A stretch of 64,000 bases of DNA from the NCBI RefSeq assembly GCF_002741015.1, contig NZ_CP016618.1:62001-126000 (forward strand), written 5' to 3'. The number at the start of each line of letters is the position of its first letter. The stretch's first letter is position 1. The notes under the pieces were generated by a model, which was not told the DNA's origin, did not search any database, and saw nothing but the letters and a program-made list of their open reading frames with translations. The position numbers and the translations under genes were made by a program. The DNA comes from Microvirga ossetica. GTDB taxonomy: Bacteria; Pseudomonadota; Alphaproteobacteria; Rhizobiales; Beijerinckiaceae. Positions 33,398 through 41,931 of this stretch are shown one piece after another.

Positions 33398-34729
33398 ATG
33401 AAAGCCGACCTCTTCTCCAAGGCTCAGGAGCAGCGTCCCAAGCCGCTCGCCGCCGAGATCCGCCCTGAGACTCTCGACGACCTCATTGGGCAGCAGCACA
33501 TCCTGGGGCCGCACGGGCCGCTGCGGCGGCGCGTCCGAGCGGGCCGACTTGGCACAGTCATCCTCTTTGGCCCACCAGGGGTGGGTAAAACGACAATTGC
33601 CCGGGCAATTGGCCAGGAGATGAAGAAGGAGTTCCGCTCTCTGCACCCGGCCAGCAGCAACGTTGCCGACATCAAGGCTGTGGCTCAGGAGGCTCAGGCG
33701 AAGGACATCCTCGTGTTCATCGACGAGATCCATCGCTTCAGCAGTGCACAGCAGGATTATCTCCTCGATCTCACCGAGACGGGAACCTTCGACCTGATTG
33801 CTGCCACAACCGGCAATCCCTATCACGTCCTCACCCCTGCCCTCGTGTCGCGCGCATCCATTTTCCGGCTGGAGCCGCACTCGCTGGACGACCTGCGGCA
33901 GGTGGTCGAGCGGGCCGTGGCCTTTCTCGCGAGCCACAAGGATCTTCATATCCGCCTTGACGGCGATGCCATGAAGCAACTCACCGGCCGGGCTGGAGGG
34001 GACGCCCGCCGGGTATTGAATGCCCTTGAGACATTGGTGCTCGGATCCGAGCCTGGTTCAGCCGTCTCGATCACCGGGGCGATGGTCGACGAGGTCTACC
34101 AAGCCTCTCCCCTGCCCTTTGACCGCAAAGGCGACTATCACTACGACACGATCTCGGCCTTTATCAAATCGATGCGTGGCTCGGATCCGGACGCCACGCT
34201 CTACTGGCTGGCCCGCCTGATCCATTCCGGCGAGGATCCTCGTTTCATCGCTCGCCGTATTCTCATCCACGCCTCGGAGGATGTTGGGCTCGCCGACAAC
34301 ACGGCCTTGCAGACCGCTGCTGCTGCCCTCGCAGCCGTTCAGCACGTGGGCTACCCGGAGGCCCAGATCGTCCTCGCCCATGCAGCCTTGCACATCGCCC
34401 GGGCACCGAAATCCAACTCGGCCTGCCGCGGCATCGGTGCGGCGATGGCTCATGTCAAATCGCAGCCCATGATCCCGGTGCCTCCACATCTGCGGGACGG
34501 GCACTATACCGGAGCAGCCAAGTTGGGCCATGTCGGCTACCAGTTTCCGCATGATGATCCGCGTGGCTGGGTCGAGCAGGCCTATGCCCCTGGGGTCGAG
34601 CCAGGCCAGTTTTATCAAAGCGATGGCCGGGGTAGTCAGACGTTCGAGGCACGAGCCGATGCCTGGTGGGAGCGCGTTACCGGTCAGGCGCAGCCACAAC
34701 ATGGGCAGGAAGAACCCGGCAGCAGATGA
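33398..34729 (+). CDS. rarA: Replication-associated recombination protein A (RarA/MgsA AAA+ ATPase)
   Basis: 443 residues, about the usual length. N-terminus PLAAEIRPETLDDLIGQQHI, Walker A LFGPPGVGKTT near 56, Walker B ILVFIDEIHRFSSAQQD near 105, sensor 1 LIAATTGNPYHVL near 130, Arg finger ALVSRASIF and sensor 2 GGDARRVLNALE. The C-terminal tetramerisation domain includes KGDYHYDTISAFIKSMRGSD and RFIARRILIHASEDVGLADN. Acts at stalled replication forks with clamp loader and SSB. The surroundings are accessory genes, so this may be an extra copy. Confidence 0.93.
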   Translation: MKADLFSKAQEQRPKPLAAEIRPETLDDLIGQQHILGPHGPLRRRVRAGRLGTVILFGPPGVGKTTIARAIGQEMKKEFRSLHPASSNVADIKAVAQEAQAKDILVFIDEIHRFSSAQQDYLLDLTETGTFDLIAATTGNPYHVLTPALVSRASIFRLEPHSLDDLRQVVERAVAFLASHKDLHIRLDGDAMKQLTGRAGGDARRVLNALETLVLGSEPGSAVSITGAMVDEVYQASPLPFDRKGDYHYDTISAFIKSMRGSDPDATLYWLARLIHSGEDPRFIARRILIHASEDVGLADNTALQTAAAALAAVQHVGYPEAQIVLAHAALHIARAPKSNSACRGIGAAMAHVKSQPMIPVPPHLRDGHYTGAAKLGHVGYQFPHDDPRGWVEQAYAPGVEPGQFYQSDGRGSQTFEARADAWWERVTGQAQPQHGQEEPGSR

Positions 34730-34799
34730 GCGGAAACCTAGGATCGAGCCATTTCCGGCCCTGCATGGTAGGAGAGAAACGATCCAAGGGTGGAATGAG

Positions 34800-35264
34800 A
34801 TGAGCGCAGCACCCTTCGAAATCATTCCGGCCTGGCGGATCGCCCGATTGAGGGCGGCCTTGCGCGATGCGGAACAGCGAGGCGCAAACCCGGATGACGA
34901 AGGTCATAATCTCTCCCACCGCGCCCTCCAGCGTCGCTTCGCTTTGGCCCGACGACGCGCGGAGCAGGGGCCGAGACAGGCCTCCAGGCCAAAGACCACA
35001 CGCAAAGGCCGCAGTTTTCCGCATCTGAAACTGGTCATCATCTGGCGCGCCATCCTGAGCTGTCGCTCTGCGGCTTGGAGGCAGGGCGACACGGCGCCTT
35101 TTGGCAGCATCCGCAGGGCACATGATCAGGCTGTTGCTGCGTGTCGCGCCGCTGGCCTTGCGCCACCGCGCTATCGCACCGTCTATGTCCTGTGGCATCG
35201 CGGCGTACCGCCGGCGGACGTCGTTGCGGCGTTGCGGGACGAGCGTCAAAATTCGATGGGTTAA
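34800..35264 (+). CDS. Hypothetical basic protein
   Basis: 154 residues from ATG 34800 (MSAAPFEIIPAWRIARLRAA). Arg/Ala-rich with a basic linker (QASRPKTTRKGRSFPHLKLV) and a C-terminal helix pair VYVLWHRGVPPADVVAALRD. No known domain. It follows rarA by 70 bp in the same direction. Confidence 0.5.
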   Translation: MSAAPFEIIPAWRIARLRAALRDAEQRGANPDDEGHNLSHRALQRRFALARRRAEQGPRQASRPKTTRKGRSFPHLKLVIIWRAILSCRSAAWRQGDTAPFGSIRRAHDQAVAACRAAGLAPPRYRTVYVLWHRGVPPADVVAALRDERQNSMG

Positions 35265-35358
35265 CAAAAGGGCCGCTCGTGCCGTTCCCGGGAACGCTCG
35301 CGACGGGCATGTTCCATGGATACAACGGGACCCTGCACTCCTGCCGACAACAGCCCCG

Positions 35359-35685
35359 ATGATGTGGTGGGCAGCCCGCACCTTCACGTCTTTGCGGGTG
35401 TATCGTGTTTCGAACGGAAGCGATCAGGGCCGCTTCCGTTGGGATCTCAACGATGTTCCGGCCTCAGCCGGGGATCAGTTACAGGGTATCGAGGATACGC
35501 AGGGGAAGGCTCGACAGGCCGCCAACCTTCACTTCCAGCAATGGATCAAGCGGATTGGTGTTACGGAAGCCCCTGTGCGAGGCAAGAAGCAACTCGCCCT
35601 CCCCTTTCACCTGAGCTCTCAGTCCGAGAGTGGCAAGCAGAAGCGGAAGACAGCTGCCAGACCGTACGCTGACAGCGGCCGATAG
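35359..35685 (+). CDS. Hypothetical small protein
   Basis: 108 residues from ATG 35359 (MMWWAARTFTSLRVYRVSNG). It has a mixed, coding-like composition with QGIEDTQGKARQAANLHFQQ and a Lys/Arg-rich end. Not recognised. The start is uncertain because the frame is open further upstream. Confidence 0.4.
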   Translation: MMWWAARTFTSLRVYRVSNGSDQGRFRWDLNDVPASAGDQLQGIEDTQGKARQAANLHFQQWIKRIGVTEAPVRGKKQLALPFHLSSQSESGKQKRKTAARPYADSGR

Positions 35686-35763
35686 CGTCGGAGAATGAGG
35701 CGTTACCGCATCGCGAGGATCAGTGTGTAAACCTGCATGATCGCGGGAGTTCATCGCATGGCA

Positions 35764-36123
35764 TCAAGCGGCAAACCGGAGATTTCCATGTAACCAGACG
35801 CCCTTGTGACCTGGTTTGAGCGGCCGGGCGGCGGACAGTTGGTTGCGGAAACGCTGATGGGCCTCAACCAGCAACCGCAGCTTTCGAGCCATGGGCTGCA
35901 AACTTGCGGCACGATCGATAACCAGCGCCTCTGCCGCAGCATAGAGGTCTCCGGTTGCGGCCTCAATGCCCGGATTCCGTTCAATCAGACCCATCAGCTC
36001 GATCAGCTGCTGTTGCAGGCTGTACAACGCGGCTTCTCCGCCTCCCTGCTGGATCACCAGCATGATCGGGTCGAGCCTGCCGAGCATCTCGTCGACTGCA
36101 TTCTCAAATGTCGTTTCCGTCAT
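35764..36123 (-). CDS. Hypothetical helical protein
   Basis: 119 residues from 36123 (MTETTFENAVDEMLGRLDPI). Almost entirely helical with regular Leu spacing (LYSLQQQLIELMGLIERNPG; LQPMARKLRLLVEAHQRFRN), suggesting a coiled coil or four-helix bundle. Not recognised; convergent with the gene at 35359. Confidence 0.55.
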   Translation of the reverse strand: MTETTFENAVDEMLGRLDPIMLVIQQGGGEAALYSLQQQLIELMGLIERNPGIEAATGDLYAAAEALVIDRAASLQPMARKLRLLVEAHQRFRNQLSAARPLKPGHKGVWLHGNLRFAA

Positions 36124-36544
36124 GGATATGATTTCCAGAATTCGAATCGGAGGACTCACCTGTTGGCAGGCTAACCCACTTGGATTGCGGACTGGTTAAG
36201 CGGCTGCGAGCATCGCAAATTAGACATTGCACCGCTCTCCCTTCGAAGCTCCTGGTCACAGCCACTGACGACCCAGAAGGGCCGGGTTCTCTCCTGCTGG
36301 AACAATCACACCGGTCCTGCGAGCAACCCCGTCACTCCGCTCACTCCCGATCTCAACCCTAAGGCCGCAGCGGGATGGAGTACGCCGACGATTGATGCCG
36401 AGCCTGTCGTTGTTTTCGCTTGGCAACGAAAACCTGCCGCAAAGTTCTGCAAAGCATGAACCTATGCGTTCCTCTGCTGCGTAACAGCATCACTAGCGTT
36501 CCCAGTCATTTTCCTTTTCCTGTCCACTGAATGGATCAGACCAC
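36124..36544. other. Intergenic, nothing recognised
   Basis: 421 bases between a minus-strand gene and the VirD4-like gene. It should hold the promoter of the latter, but I see no clear boxes and no convincing small gene. Confidence 0.5.
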
Positions 36545-37822
36545 GTGAAAGACCTTCTCAGAAAACTCTTTGGACTTGGGCTCTCTAAAGACGCCATTAT
36601 TGCTCCCCATGGTGCGATCCTCACGCTCGGTGAGGACCGCCGGGGCGTTCCTCACGGCACGACCCGGAACGCCAATACCCTCCTCCTCGGAGCCAACTCG
36701 CGCCAGAGGGTGGAGAGGGTTATCGTCCCGACCCTTCTACGGGGCACATCGGCCAGCTACATCGTCGACGACCCGACCGGGGAGGTTTACGACCTCACCG
36801 CTGCCACCCGCGCCAAGCTGGGACCCGTCTCGCGCATCCGATGGCACAACGGAAGCTCCTATAATCCACTCGCTGACATCAATCTGGGCACCGATCCGGA
36901 AACCCGCTCCCGGCGGCTGCGCAACGTCGCGGAAACCTTCATAACCCAATGGACAGAAGGATACGACAGGATTCCAGAGATCAAAATGAACGATGGCAAC
37001 GACACAATTGAGCAGGAAGCGATCTCTGCTCTCTGGGGCCTTCTGGAACTCGCCACCGCTCAGGTCGCGAACACCGGCGGACTGCGTCTGGCCGAGCCGA
37101 CCTTGACGGGGCTGTGCACGGTCCTCATCGAGCACCGTCTTGACAATAGAGTTGCTGATTATGTTGCCGCTGCCGACAACTCCGGGAGCCCGAGGGCATT
37201 ATTCGAATTGCGCGCCTATGCGGCTCTTTCTGACGAGCGCCGTCGGGTGATCCACGACGCGATCGTGCAACGGCTAGTGCCCTTTCATACTCCCGAGACG
37301 TCCTGGGCCTCCGGCGATCCGCGCGGCCAGTGGGCGGCCCACCGGAACATCAGCACCTCTGAAGGGGTCGAGATCAGCGGCCCGACAACCGTTTATGTGT
37401 GCTGTCCGACCCGACACGGCCAGCATGCCGCGGCCTACAATCTCCTGACACACCTCCTGTGGCAGCAGATCATTGACGAAGCGATCTACGGCCGCAGCGA
37501 ACAGGCGGCCGACAAGCCTCAGCGGCCTGCCGCGTTCATCTTCACAAACACCGACCAGGCCGAGCCGATCTCGGGAATGGCGGCGCTGACCGCAGCTGCC
37601 AAGAAGACTGACCTTTCAATCCTCGTTTCCGCGGACGATGCGGCGTCTCTTGATCGACTCTATGGACCGGCCACCGCTGAAGCTCTCAAGGCAGCGATGG
37701 ATCTCGAACTCGACTTCGATCCAGGCGCCACCCGATTCATGGTCAGAGGACCTGAAAAGCCCGTCCTGCGGCCTTCCCAGGCGATGGGATCCTTTCTCCT
37801 GCCCGCGCCCAGAGATTTTTAG
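36545..37822 (+). CDS. VirD4/TraG-like protein lacking Walker motifs
   Basis: 425 residues, GTG start. The order of motifs follows type IV coupling proteins: APHGAILTLG near 20, TLLLGANSRQRVERVIVPTL at 45-64 where family members read LL-x-G-P-T-R-S-G-K-G-V-x-x-V-I-P-T-L, YIVDDPTGEVYDLTAATRAK near 72 (cf. VLDxKGExyxLTA), SYNPLADI near 105, PTTVYVCCPTRHGQ near 280 and AAFIFTNTDQAEPISGM near 329 where Walker B and the D-E-F-x-x-L-G motif would be. The P-loop Gly-Lys is replaced by Gln-Arg and the Walker B acids are gone. No N-terminal membrane helices, and shorter than VirD4. A soluble, probably non-ATPase relative. Homology is my reading of motif order. Confidence 0.6.
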   Translation: MKDLLRKLFGLGLSKDAIIAPHGAILTLGEDRRGVPHGTTRNANTLLLGANSRQRVERVIVPTLLRGTSASYIVDDPTGEVYDLTAATRAKLGPVSRIRWHNGSSYNPLADINLGTDPETRSRRLRNVAETFITQWTEGYDRIPEIKMNDGNDTIEQEAISALWGLLELATAQVANTGGLRLAEPTLTGLCTVLIEHRLDNRVADYVAAADNSGSPRALFELRAYAALSDERRRVIHDAIVQRLVPFHTPETSWASGDPRGQWAAHRNISTSEGVEISGPTTVYVCCPTRHGQHAAAYNLLTHLLWQQIIDEAIYGRSEQAADKPQRPAAFIFTNTDQAEPISGMAALTAAAKKTDLSILVSADDAASLDRLYGPATAEALKAAMDLELDFDPGATRFMVRGPEKPVLRPSQAMGSFLLPAPRDF

Positions 37823-37829
37823 AGATCTG

Positions 37830-37863
37830 CGCCAGAGATTTTCCGCATCTGACATCTCTGGCG
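37830..37863. repeat. Inverted repeat after the VirD4-like gene
   Basis: CGCCAGAGAT (37830-37839) pairs with ATCTCTGGCG (37854-37863) around 14 bases. It starts 7 bases after the stop. There is no T-run, so it is a weak or factor-dependent terminator or an mRNA-protecting hairpin. Confidence 0.6.
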
Positions 37864-38279
37864 CGCGTTCTGCAGGAAGTCCGCTTCCGGCCTCAATCCA
37901 CCAAAAGATCTTGGAACCGCCAATTGGCCGGGAATCTGTCGCAAATCTGGCCAGGCGCCGAATCAAGACAGAGTTGCGTATGATTGTTCACGCGGCGAGT
38001 AGGACGAGCTGCTCCGTGAGTGATGGTGGCCGGCCGTAGGCATGTTTCGCTTGCTGGCGATGGAGGCTGAGCAAGAATGCGTCGATCTTTGATCGAGTTT
38101 CGAAGTAAAAGCTTCTATTCGCTTTTACTCTGCAGGCTGTTGCCTGTTGCAACTCAATATGTCACCTACTGTCGCTCTCCTGGGAAGTCCCAGTGGTTTG
38201 CATTCAGTTAATTCCACGTCGTCGGGAGGACACTCAGGAAGACTCCTATTCCAGTCAGGAAGCAAATGGACCCACAGAG
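37864..38279. other. Intergenic, nothing recognised
   Basis: 416 bases with no convincing gene. It precedes two small plus-strand genes and probably carries their promoter. Confidence 0.45.
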
Positions 38280-38528
38280 ATGCCCTACACTCTCTCTCGG
38301 CTTGCACTCGGCAGCTACGACGTGCTGCTCGATGGAGTGATTATCGCCAGTCTGGTGCGTAGCGGCGAAACCAACAGAGCGACTTGGACCGCGGAGCTTT
38401 TGATGGATGTGCATCCACGGAGAAGACCTGCTCCTTTCACAGCGACAGAGCATACCTTCGGCAGCCTGGAGGAGGCCCAGACGTGGCTGGGAGGAGCCGA
38501 ACTCCAGGACACAGAAACCCAAGGCTAG
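38280..38528 (+). CDS. Small hypothetical protein, paralogue of 45673-45936
   Basis: 82 residues (MPYTLSRLALGSYDVLLDGV). It shares a pattern with the protein at 45673: L-x-x-G-x-Y-D-x-L-L-x-x-x-x-x-x-S-x-V-R, then A-T-W-x-A-E-L-L, R-R-P-A-P-F and W-L-G-x-A. Two copies in one window in unrelated settings point to a real gene family. Predicted alpha/beta, soluble. Function unknown. Followed after 20 bp by another small gene. Confidence 0.65.
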   Translation: MPYTLSRLALGSYDVLLDGVIIASLVRSGETNRATWTAELLMDVHPRRRPAPFTATEHTFGSLEEAQTWLGGAELQDTETQG

Positions 38529-38548
38529 AATCCAGAGAACCTCGGACG

Positions 38549-38959
38549 ATGTCAAAGCAGACCCAGTCGATCAGACGGGAACAAGAGGACAGAGCTGAAG
38601 CACTTGAGGCATACCTCCTCGAACACGCCCCCGGCTTAAGAGAGCACTATGCGGCACAGTATAGCGCCTTCAGCCAGTTGGAGGACGATGCGTACGCACA
38701 CCATCCTGATCCAACGCCAGACGACATAGCCGCGGCTGAAGCGGCGGAGGCTGCCCTCCCGTCCAAGAAGAGGACGGAGGCGCAATTGCGCCGAAGCTTT
38801 GCTCCTTTGGCTGTCCACCTGCCAAGCGAGATCAAGCGCAAACGGAAACTCTTCGTTCAGCAAGGTCAGCGAGCCTGGAACAGAGCCAATCCTACGCCTC
38901 TGACATGGGAGCTGGAGCGAACTCTCGCCGCGGAATTCATCAAGGCTTTTGGGCACTGA
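38549..38959 (+). CDS. Hypothetical acidic/basic helical protein
   Basis: 136 residues (MSKQTQSIRREQEDRAEALE). N-terminal half acidic and helical with Ala-rich DDIAAAEAAEAALPSKKR, C-terminal half basic (EIKRKRKLFVQQGQRAWNRA). Not recognised. Probably co-transcribed with the gene at 38280. Confidence 0.55.
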   Translation: MSKQTQSIRREQEDRAEALEAYLLEHAPGLREHYAAQYSAFSQLEDDAYAHHPDPTPDDIAAAEAAEAALPSKKRTEAQLRRSFAPLAVHLPSEIKRKRKLFVQQGQRAWNRANPTPLTWELERTLAAEFIKAFGH

Positions 38960-39039
38960 CCGCTCATCAGACTGCCTCCCCACACCTGGCCACTTCCTCC
39001 TCAGGCTTCTCCCCGCACGATAAGGTTGCGAGGCTTCCT

Positions 39040-39681
39040 CTAGAGCCCCGGCTGCTCAGAGAGGGCGAAGTGCAGGCCGTTGAACCATCCGGCGATGTCG
39101 GATGAATAATGCGCCACCTCCATCACCAGCAGCGCAAGGTCCTCGTCCGTCGGAGCTGGGGCAGCCTTCAATCGCGAGAGGAGCTTCATGACCGCTTTAT
39201 CGCGCCCGGGTTCCGGTGGGTCTGCGGCCCAGCCAATGCTGGCCTTGTTGATTGCGAGCTTGAAGCGCTCGCCGGTCTGGAAGCGGGCATCGACAAACCA
39301 TCCGTTCCCGCTCGGGCTCAGGTCGACGACGGTCGACGATGGAGTTCTGACCCCGATCTCGGGCTCAGAGGACGTTCCCGACACCTCCAGCACCTCTCGC
39401 AGCCCGGCGATGAACTGTTCCACGCTCATCGCCGACCGGGCCAGCGTCTCCATCCCATAGATGACCTGGTTGAGGCTGGTGAACGGATAGCCTGGTTCCC
39501 CAACCTTCTCGGTACTCCAGTGAAAAATGGATGACAGCCTGTCGGCGATCTTCCCGTCGTTGGGAGCCATGCCGACGCTCTTGCCGTCCCTGCCGGCTGT
39601 CACGGTCACTGTCCTGTCGTCAGGGAACACGATCCGGAGCGTGAGGAGGTCGCCATCGATGACCTTGGTTGTGAGTGCCAC
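39040..39681 (-). CDS. Hypothetical protein
   Basis: 213 residues (MALTTKVIDGDLLTLRIVFP) with a GAGG-type ribosome site (AAAGGAGG about 6 bases ahead). A beta-rich N-terminus (VTVTAGRDGKSVG) is followed by helices; no transmembrane segment or catalytic motif. Not recognised. Confidence 0.6.
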   Translation of the reverse strand: MALTTKVIDGDLLTLRIVFPDDRTVTVTAGRDGKSVGMAPNDGKIADRLSSIFHWSTEKVGEPGYPFTSLNQVIYGMETLARSAMSVEQFIAGLREVLEVSGTSSEPEIGVRTPSSTVVDLSPSGNGWFVDARFQTGERFKLAINKASIGWAADPPEPGRDKAVMKLLSRLKAAPAPTDEDLALLVMEVAHYSSDIAGWFNGLHFALSEQPGL

Positions 39682-39699
39682 CGAATACCTCCTTTCACC

Positions 39700-39963
39700 T
39701 CAAGATCCCGTTCGTGACGGTTTAACAGTCAAGCGGAGCCTTGGACAACACAGGTTGATCTTGGAGTTCGATGGCTTATCTGCAATGCACGCCGCGACAG
39801 ATCGATCCATTAGCGTGTCATCTGGTAGCAGTGAACGGAATCTGGATGCCTGCCGGCTTGTGGGCCCTAGCGCGGACTCGGGCTGAAGAAGCGATGCGTC
39901 TGTTGATGGCGAAGCCACAAAGCAAACGCCGGGGTCAGTGACGATCAGTTCGGCATCAATCAC
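39700..39963 (-). CDS. Possible small hypothetical protein
   Basis: 87 residues from a GTG at 39963 with GGAGG about 10 bases ahead. The N-terminal IDAELIVTDPGVCFVASPST is protein-like, but the rest is Ser/Arg-rich low complexity and could be chance. Weak call. Confidence 0.25.
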   Translation of the reverse strand: MIDAELIVTDPGVCFVASPSTDASLLQPESALGPTSRQASRFRSLLPDDTLMDRSVAACIADKPSNSKINLCCPRLRLTVKPSRTGS

Positions 39964-40112
39964 CGTGGTCAGCCTCCTATTTATTCCAAAGCTCGCACGG
40001 ATTGCGCTCGTACTCTAGGACGCCTGGATCAGGAGCCTGTTAGTCTTGCTCGCCATGGTCCCGCCATGTTGCCCCTGCAGATGGCGGATTAGCACAACAA
40101 AGGAGTATCAAA

Positions 40113-40373
40113 ATGGCAGATAAAAAGCCAAATCCGGCCCTGATGAAGCCGTTGCAGCCTTCGAGTGAACTTGCTGCCGTGGTCGGTTCCTCGCCGCTGC
40201 CCCGCACGGAGGTGGTGAGCAAGGTTTGGGACTACATCAAGTCCAACAATCTGCAGAACCCCGAGAACAAGCGGGAAATTCTGGCTGATGATAAGCTTCA
40301 GGCCGTGTTCGGGGGCAAGAGCAAGGTCAGCATGTTCGAGATGAACAAGCACTTCGCTCAGCACCTGTCCTGA
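40113..40373 (+). CDS. SWIB/MDM2 domain protein
   Basis: 86 residues with a strong AAAGGAG ribosome site. The SWIB fold covers residues 13-84: MKPLQPSSELAAVVGSSPLP, EVVSKVWDYIKSNNLQNPEN, KREILADDKLQAVFGGKSKV and MFEMNKHFAQHLS. In eukaryotes SWIB/MDM2 domains are in chromatin remodellers; bacterial stand-alone forms are common in Rhizobiales and chlamydiae with poorly known roles, perhaps in DNA topology. Followed by a hairpin. Confidence 0.92.
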   Translation: MADKKPNPALMKPLQPSSELAAVVGSSPLPRTEVVSKVWDYIKSNNLQNPENKREILADDKLQAVFGGKSKVSMFEMNKHFAQHLS

Positions 40374-40425
40374 GTTTCAAACGATCTATGACGTTTGGCT
40401 CGTCCGCCATAAGCCAAGACGGGTT

Positions 40426-40448
40426 GGGAGCGCGATTACTGCGCTCCC
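40426..40448 (+). terminator. Hairpin downstream of the SWIB gene
   Basis: GGGAGCGC (40426-40433), loop GATTACT, GCGCTCCC (40441-40448). Eight perfect GC-rich pairs, no T-run, 53 bases after the stop codon. Likely terminator, not certain. Confidence 0.5.
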
Positions 40449-40561
40449 GAAGAGTCTGGAGCCATGGATGAGCCAACCGTCAATTGCTTTAAGATGAATC
40501 TGAATCAAAGGATTTCGGCCACGTACTCCAGATCGGAAAGCGTACGCCCGGCCTCATGGCA

Positions 40562-40780
40562 TTACGGGGTTTCGCCCTCCAGCGTGAAGCCCGCCTTGAG
40601 TACGACTTGATAATGCTTGACCTCCCCGTTCTCGATATGCCCGCGGGTCTGCACCACCTCAAACCACTGCAGATTTCTCAACGTCTGGCCGGCACGCTTG
40701 ATCGCCGTCTGGATGGCATCCTCAATGCTGGTCGTCGACGAGCCCACCAGTTCAACGATCTTGTAGACATGATCCGACAT
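40562..40780 (-). CDS. Dodecin family flavin-binding protein (first copy)
   Basis: 72 residues from 40780 ([20 protein letters not shown]). The helix [20 protein letters not shown], then [20 protein letters not shown] and a final beta strand match dodecins. The Trp in NLQWFEV stacks flavin in the dodecameric shell and the Gln in KHYQ contacts the ring. Stores or scavenges flavins. A second copy lies at 51888-52106. Confidence 0.93.
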   Translation of the reverse strand: MSDHVYKIVELVGSSTTSIEDAIQTAIKRAGQTLRNLQWFEVVQTRGHIENGEVKHYQVVLKAGFTLEGETP

Positions 40781-41480
40781 CACATGCTCTCCACATTTCA
40801 TCCAAGATCACACGTAGGGCAGATGACATCGCCTGCGAGGCCATCCCGTTCTCGATTGTCCTTAGCGCCGGCTGCGCTGCTGCGCAGAAGCGACGTGCCG
40901 TTCACATCGTGCCGCTGGCTCGCGTGCGGCGAACAATGCCCCACGATTGCGCCAGATGCAGCGGCGCCGACAGGCCCACATCCAGCATAAAGCGCTCGGC
41001 GCCTCGCGCGCTGGCCTGTGCCCTCGTCCGGCGCACCGGCGTGCCATGCCCATGCCGTCGATGAGGCACAGCTCAACAACCGCCTCTCCCTTTCGGTTCG
41101 ACCAGGTTCGGTGGCAGTGACCTGCCAGGGACGCTTGCGTAAAGACATATTCGTCGACGCCATGCACGTTGGTCCACTGGCGAGCAAAGCAGCCGCATTG
41201 GAGGCTGCAACGGTCCGATCCGCCGTGCCACGAAGTCCATAGCCCGCACGAAGTAACGACTGCCTTCAACATGGTGCTTGAGGGGCTCGGCGCTTTGGCT
41301 GGGCGCTTTCCTTTGCAGTAGGGCGTTGGATTCTTCCGAGCGTATTGAACCAGAGGTCCCCTCCCCCAAAGCGGCGCCGCCATTCTTTCGGCTGCGGCCT
41401 TTCAGGGGAACGATATAACGGGGTCAGGGGGATGAGATGGATGGACTGCATCCCAAGGGTCTCAGGCCTCAATGCCTCAC
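40781..41480. other. Intergenic, no supported gene
   Basis: 700 bases of GC-rich DNA with long but featureless frames on both strands. Probably decayed sequence; I recognise no protein motif. Confidence 0.5.
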
Positions 41481-41723
41481 TCAATGACGATTTGCCTGCT
41501 CCTGCGCATCGAGCTTCTCGATCAGCGGCTTGAGGCGCTCAGGGAACCCCTCCTCGAGCATGTCCGTGTAGAGCTTGCGAAGAAAATGGCCGACAATCCT
41601 GGCCGTATAATCCGGCGAAGCGGATGCCGTATCCGAGAGCGGAAGCCCCTTCATCTGCTCGTCGTTCACCCGCACCGCAATCTCCTTCGCCTGCTGCATC
41701 TCCCTGTATTGAGGCGTCAACAC
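41481..41723 (-). CDS. NepR-like anti-sigma factor (first copy)
   Basis: 80 residues. The C-terminal half IVGHFLRKLYTDMLEEGFPE followed by RLKPLIEKLDAQE fits the NepR helix pair (I-G-x-x-L-R-x-x-Y-D-x-x-x-x-E-P-x-P-x-R-x-x-x-L-L-x-x-L). NepR holds the general stress sigma factor EcfG until PhyR removes it. No phyR or ecfG is nearby, so this would be an extra NepR feeding on a distant system. The N-terminal part is variable and the start is uncertain. Confidence 0.6.
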   Translation of the reverse strand: MLTPQYREMQQAKEIAVRVNDEQMKGLPLSDTASASPDYTARIVGHFLRKLYTDMLEEGFPERLKPLIEKLDAQEQANRH

Positions 41724-41729
41724 CTCTGC

Positions 41730-41753
41730 CCAGGATCGGTTTCAGCGTAACCT
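41730..41753 (+). repeat. 24-bp direct repeat, copy 1
   Basis: The 24 bases from 41730 are repeated exactly at 44554-44577 (core GGATCGGTTTCAGCGTAACC). Both are preceded by a similar GGCGTCA motif. Looks like the shared end of a lost mobile element or a recombination scar. Confidence 0.7.
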
Positions 41754-41931
41754 CAGGCTCTGCCTCCTTCGCCGCCGGTGCCCGAACGGGGATACACGCC
41801 ATGGTCAAGCCGAGCTCTGAAGGGATGAACAGGCTTGTTCAGGGCTGTGGGCGGCCCGAAGCGACGGGTTGCAAATCCAGACATCTCGCCTTACTCTACA
41901 TATAGTATATTCCTTTATCCAGAGGCCCGAT

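Noticed and set aside
40781..41480. Cys/Arg-rich frames on the minus strand as a gene
   Set aside because: Several overlapping frames of similar length, none with ribosome site or recognisable motif.
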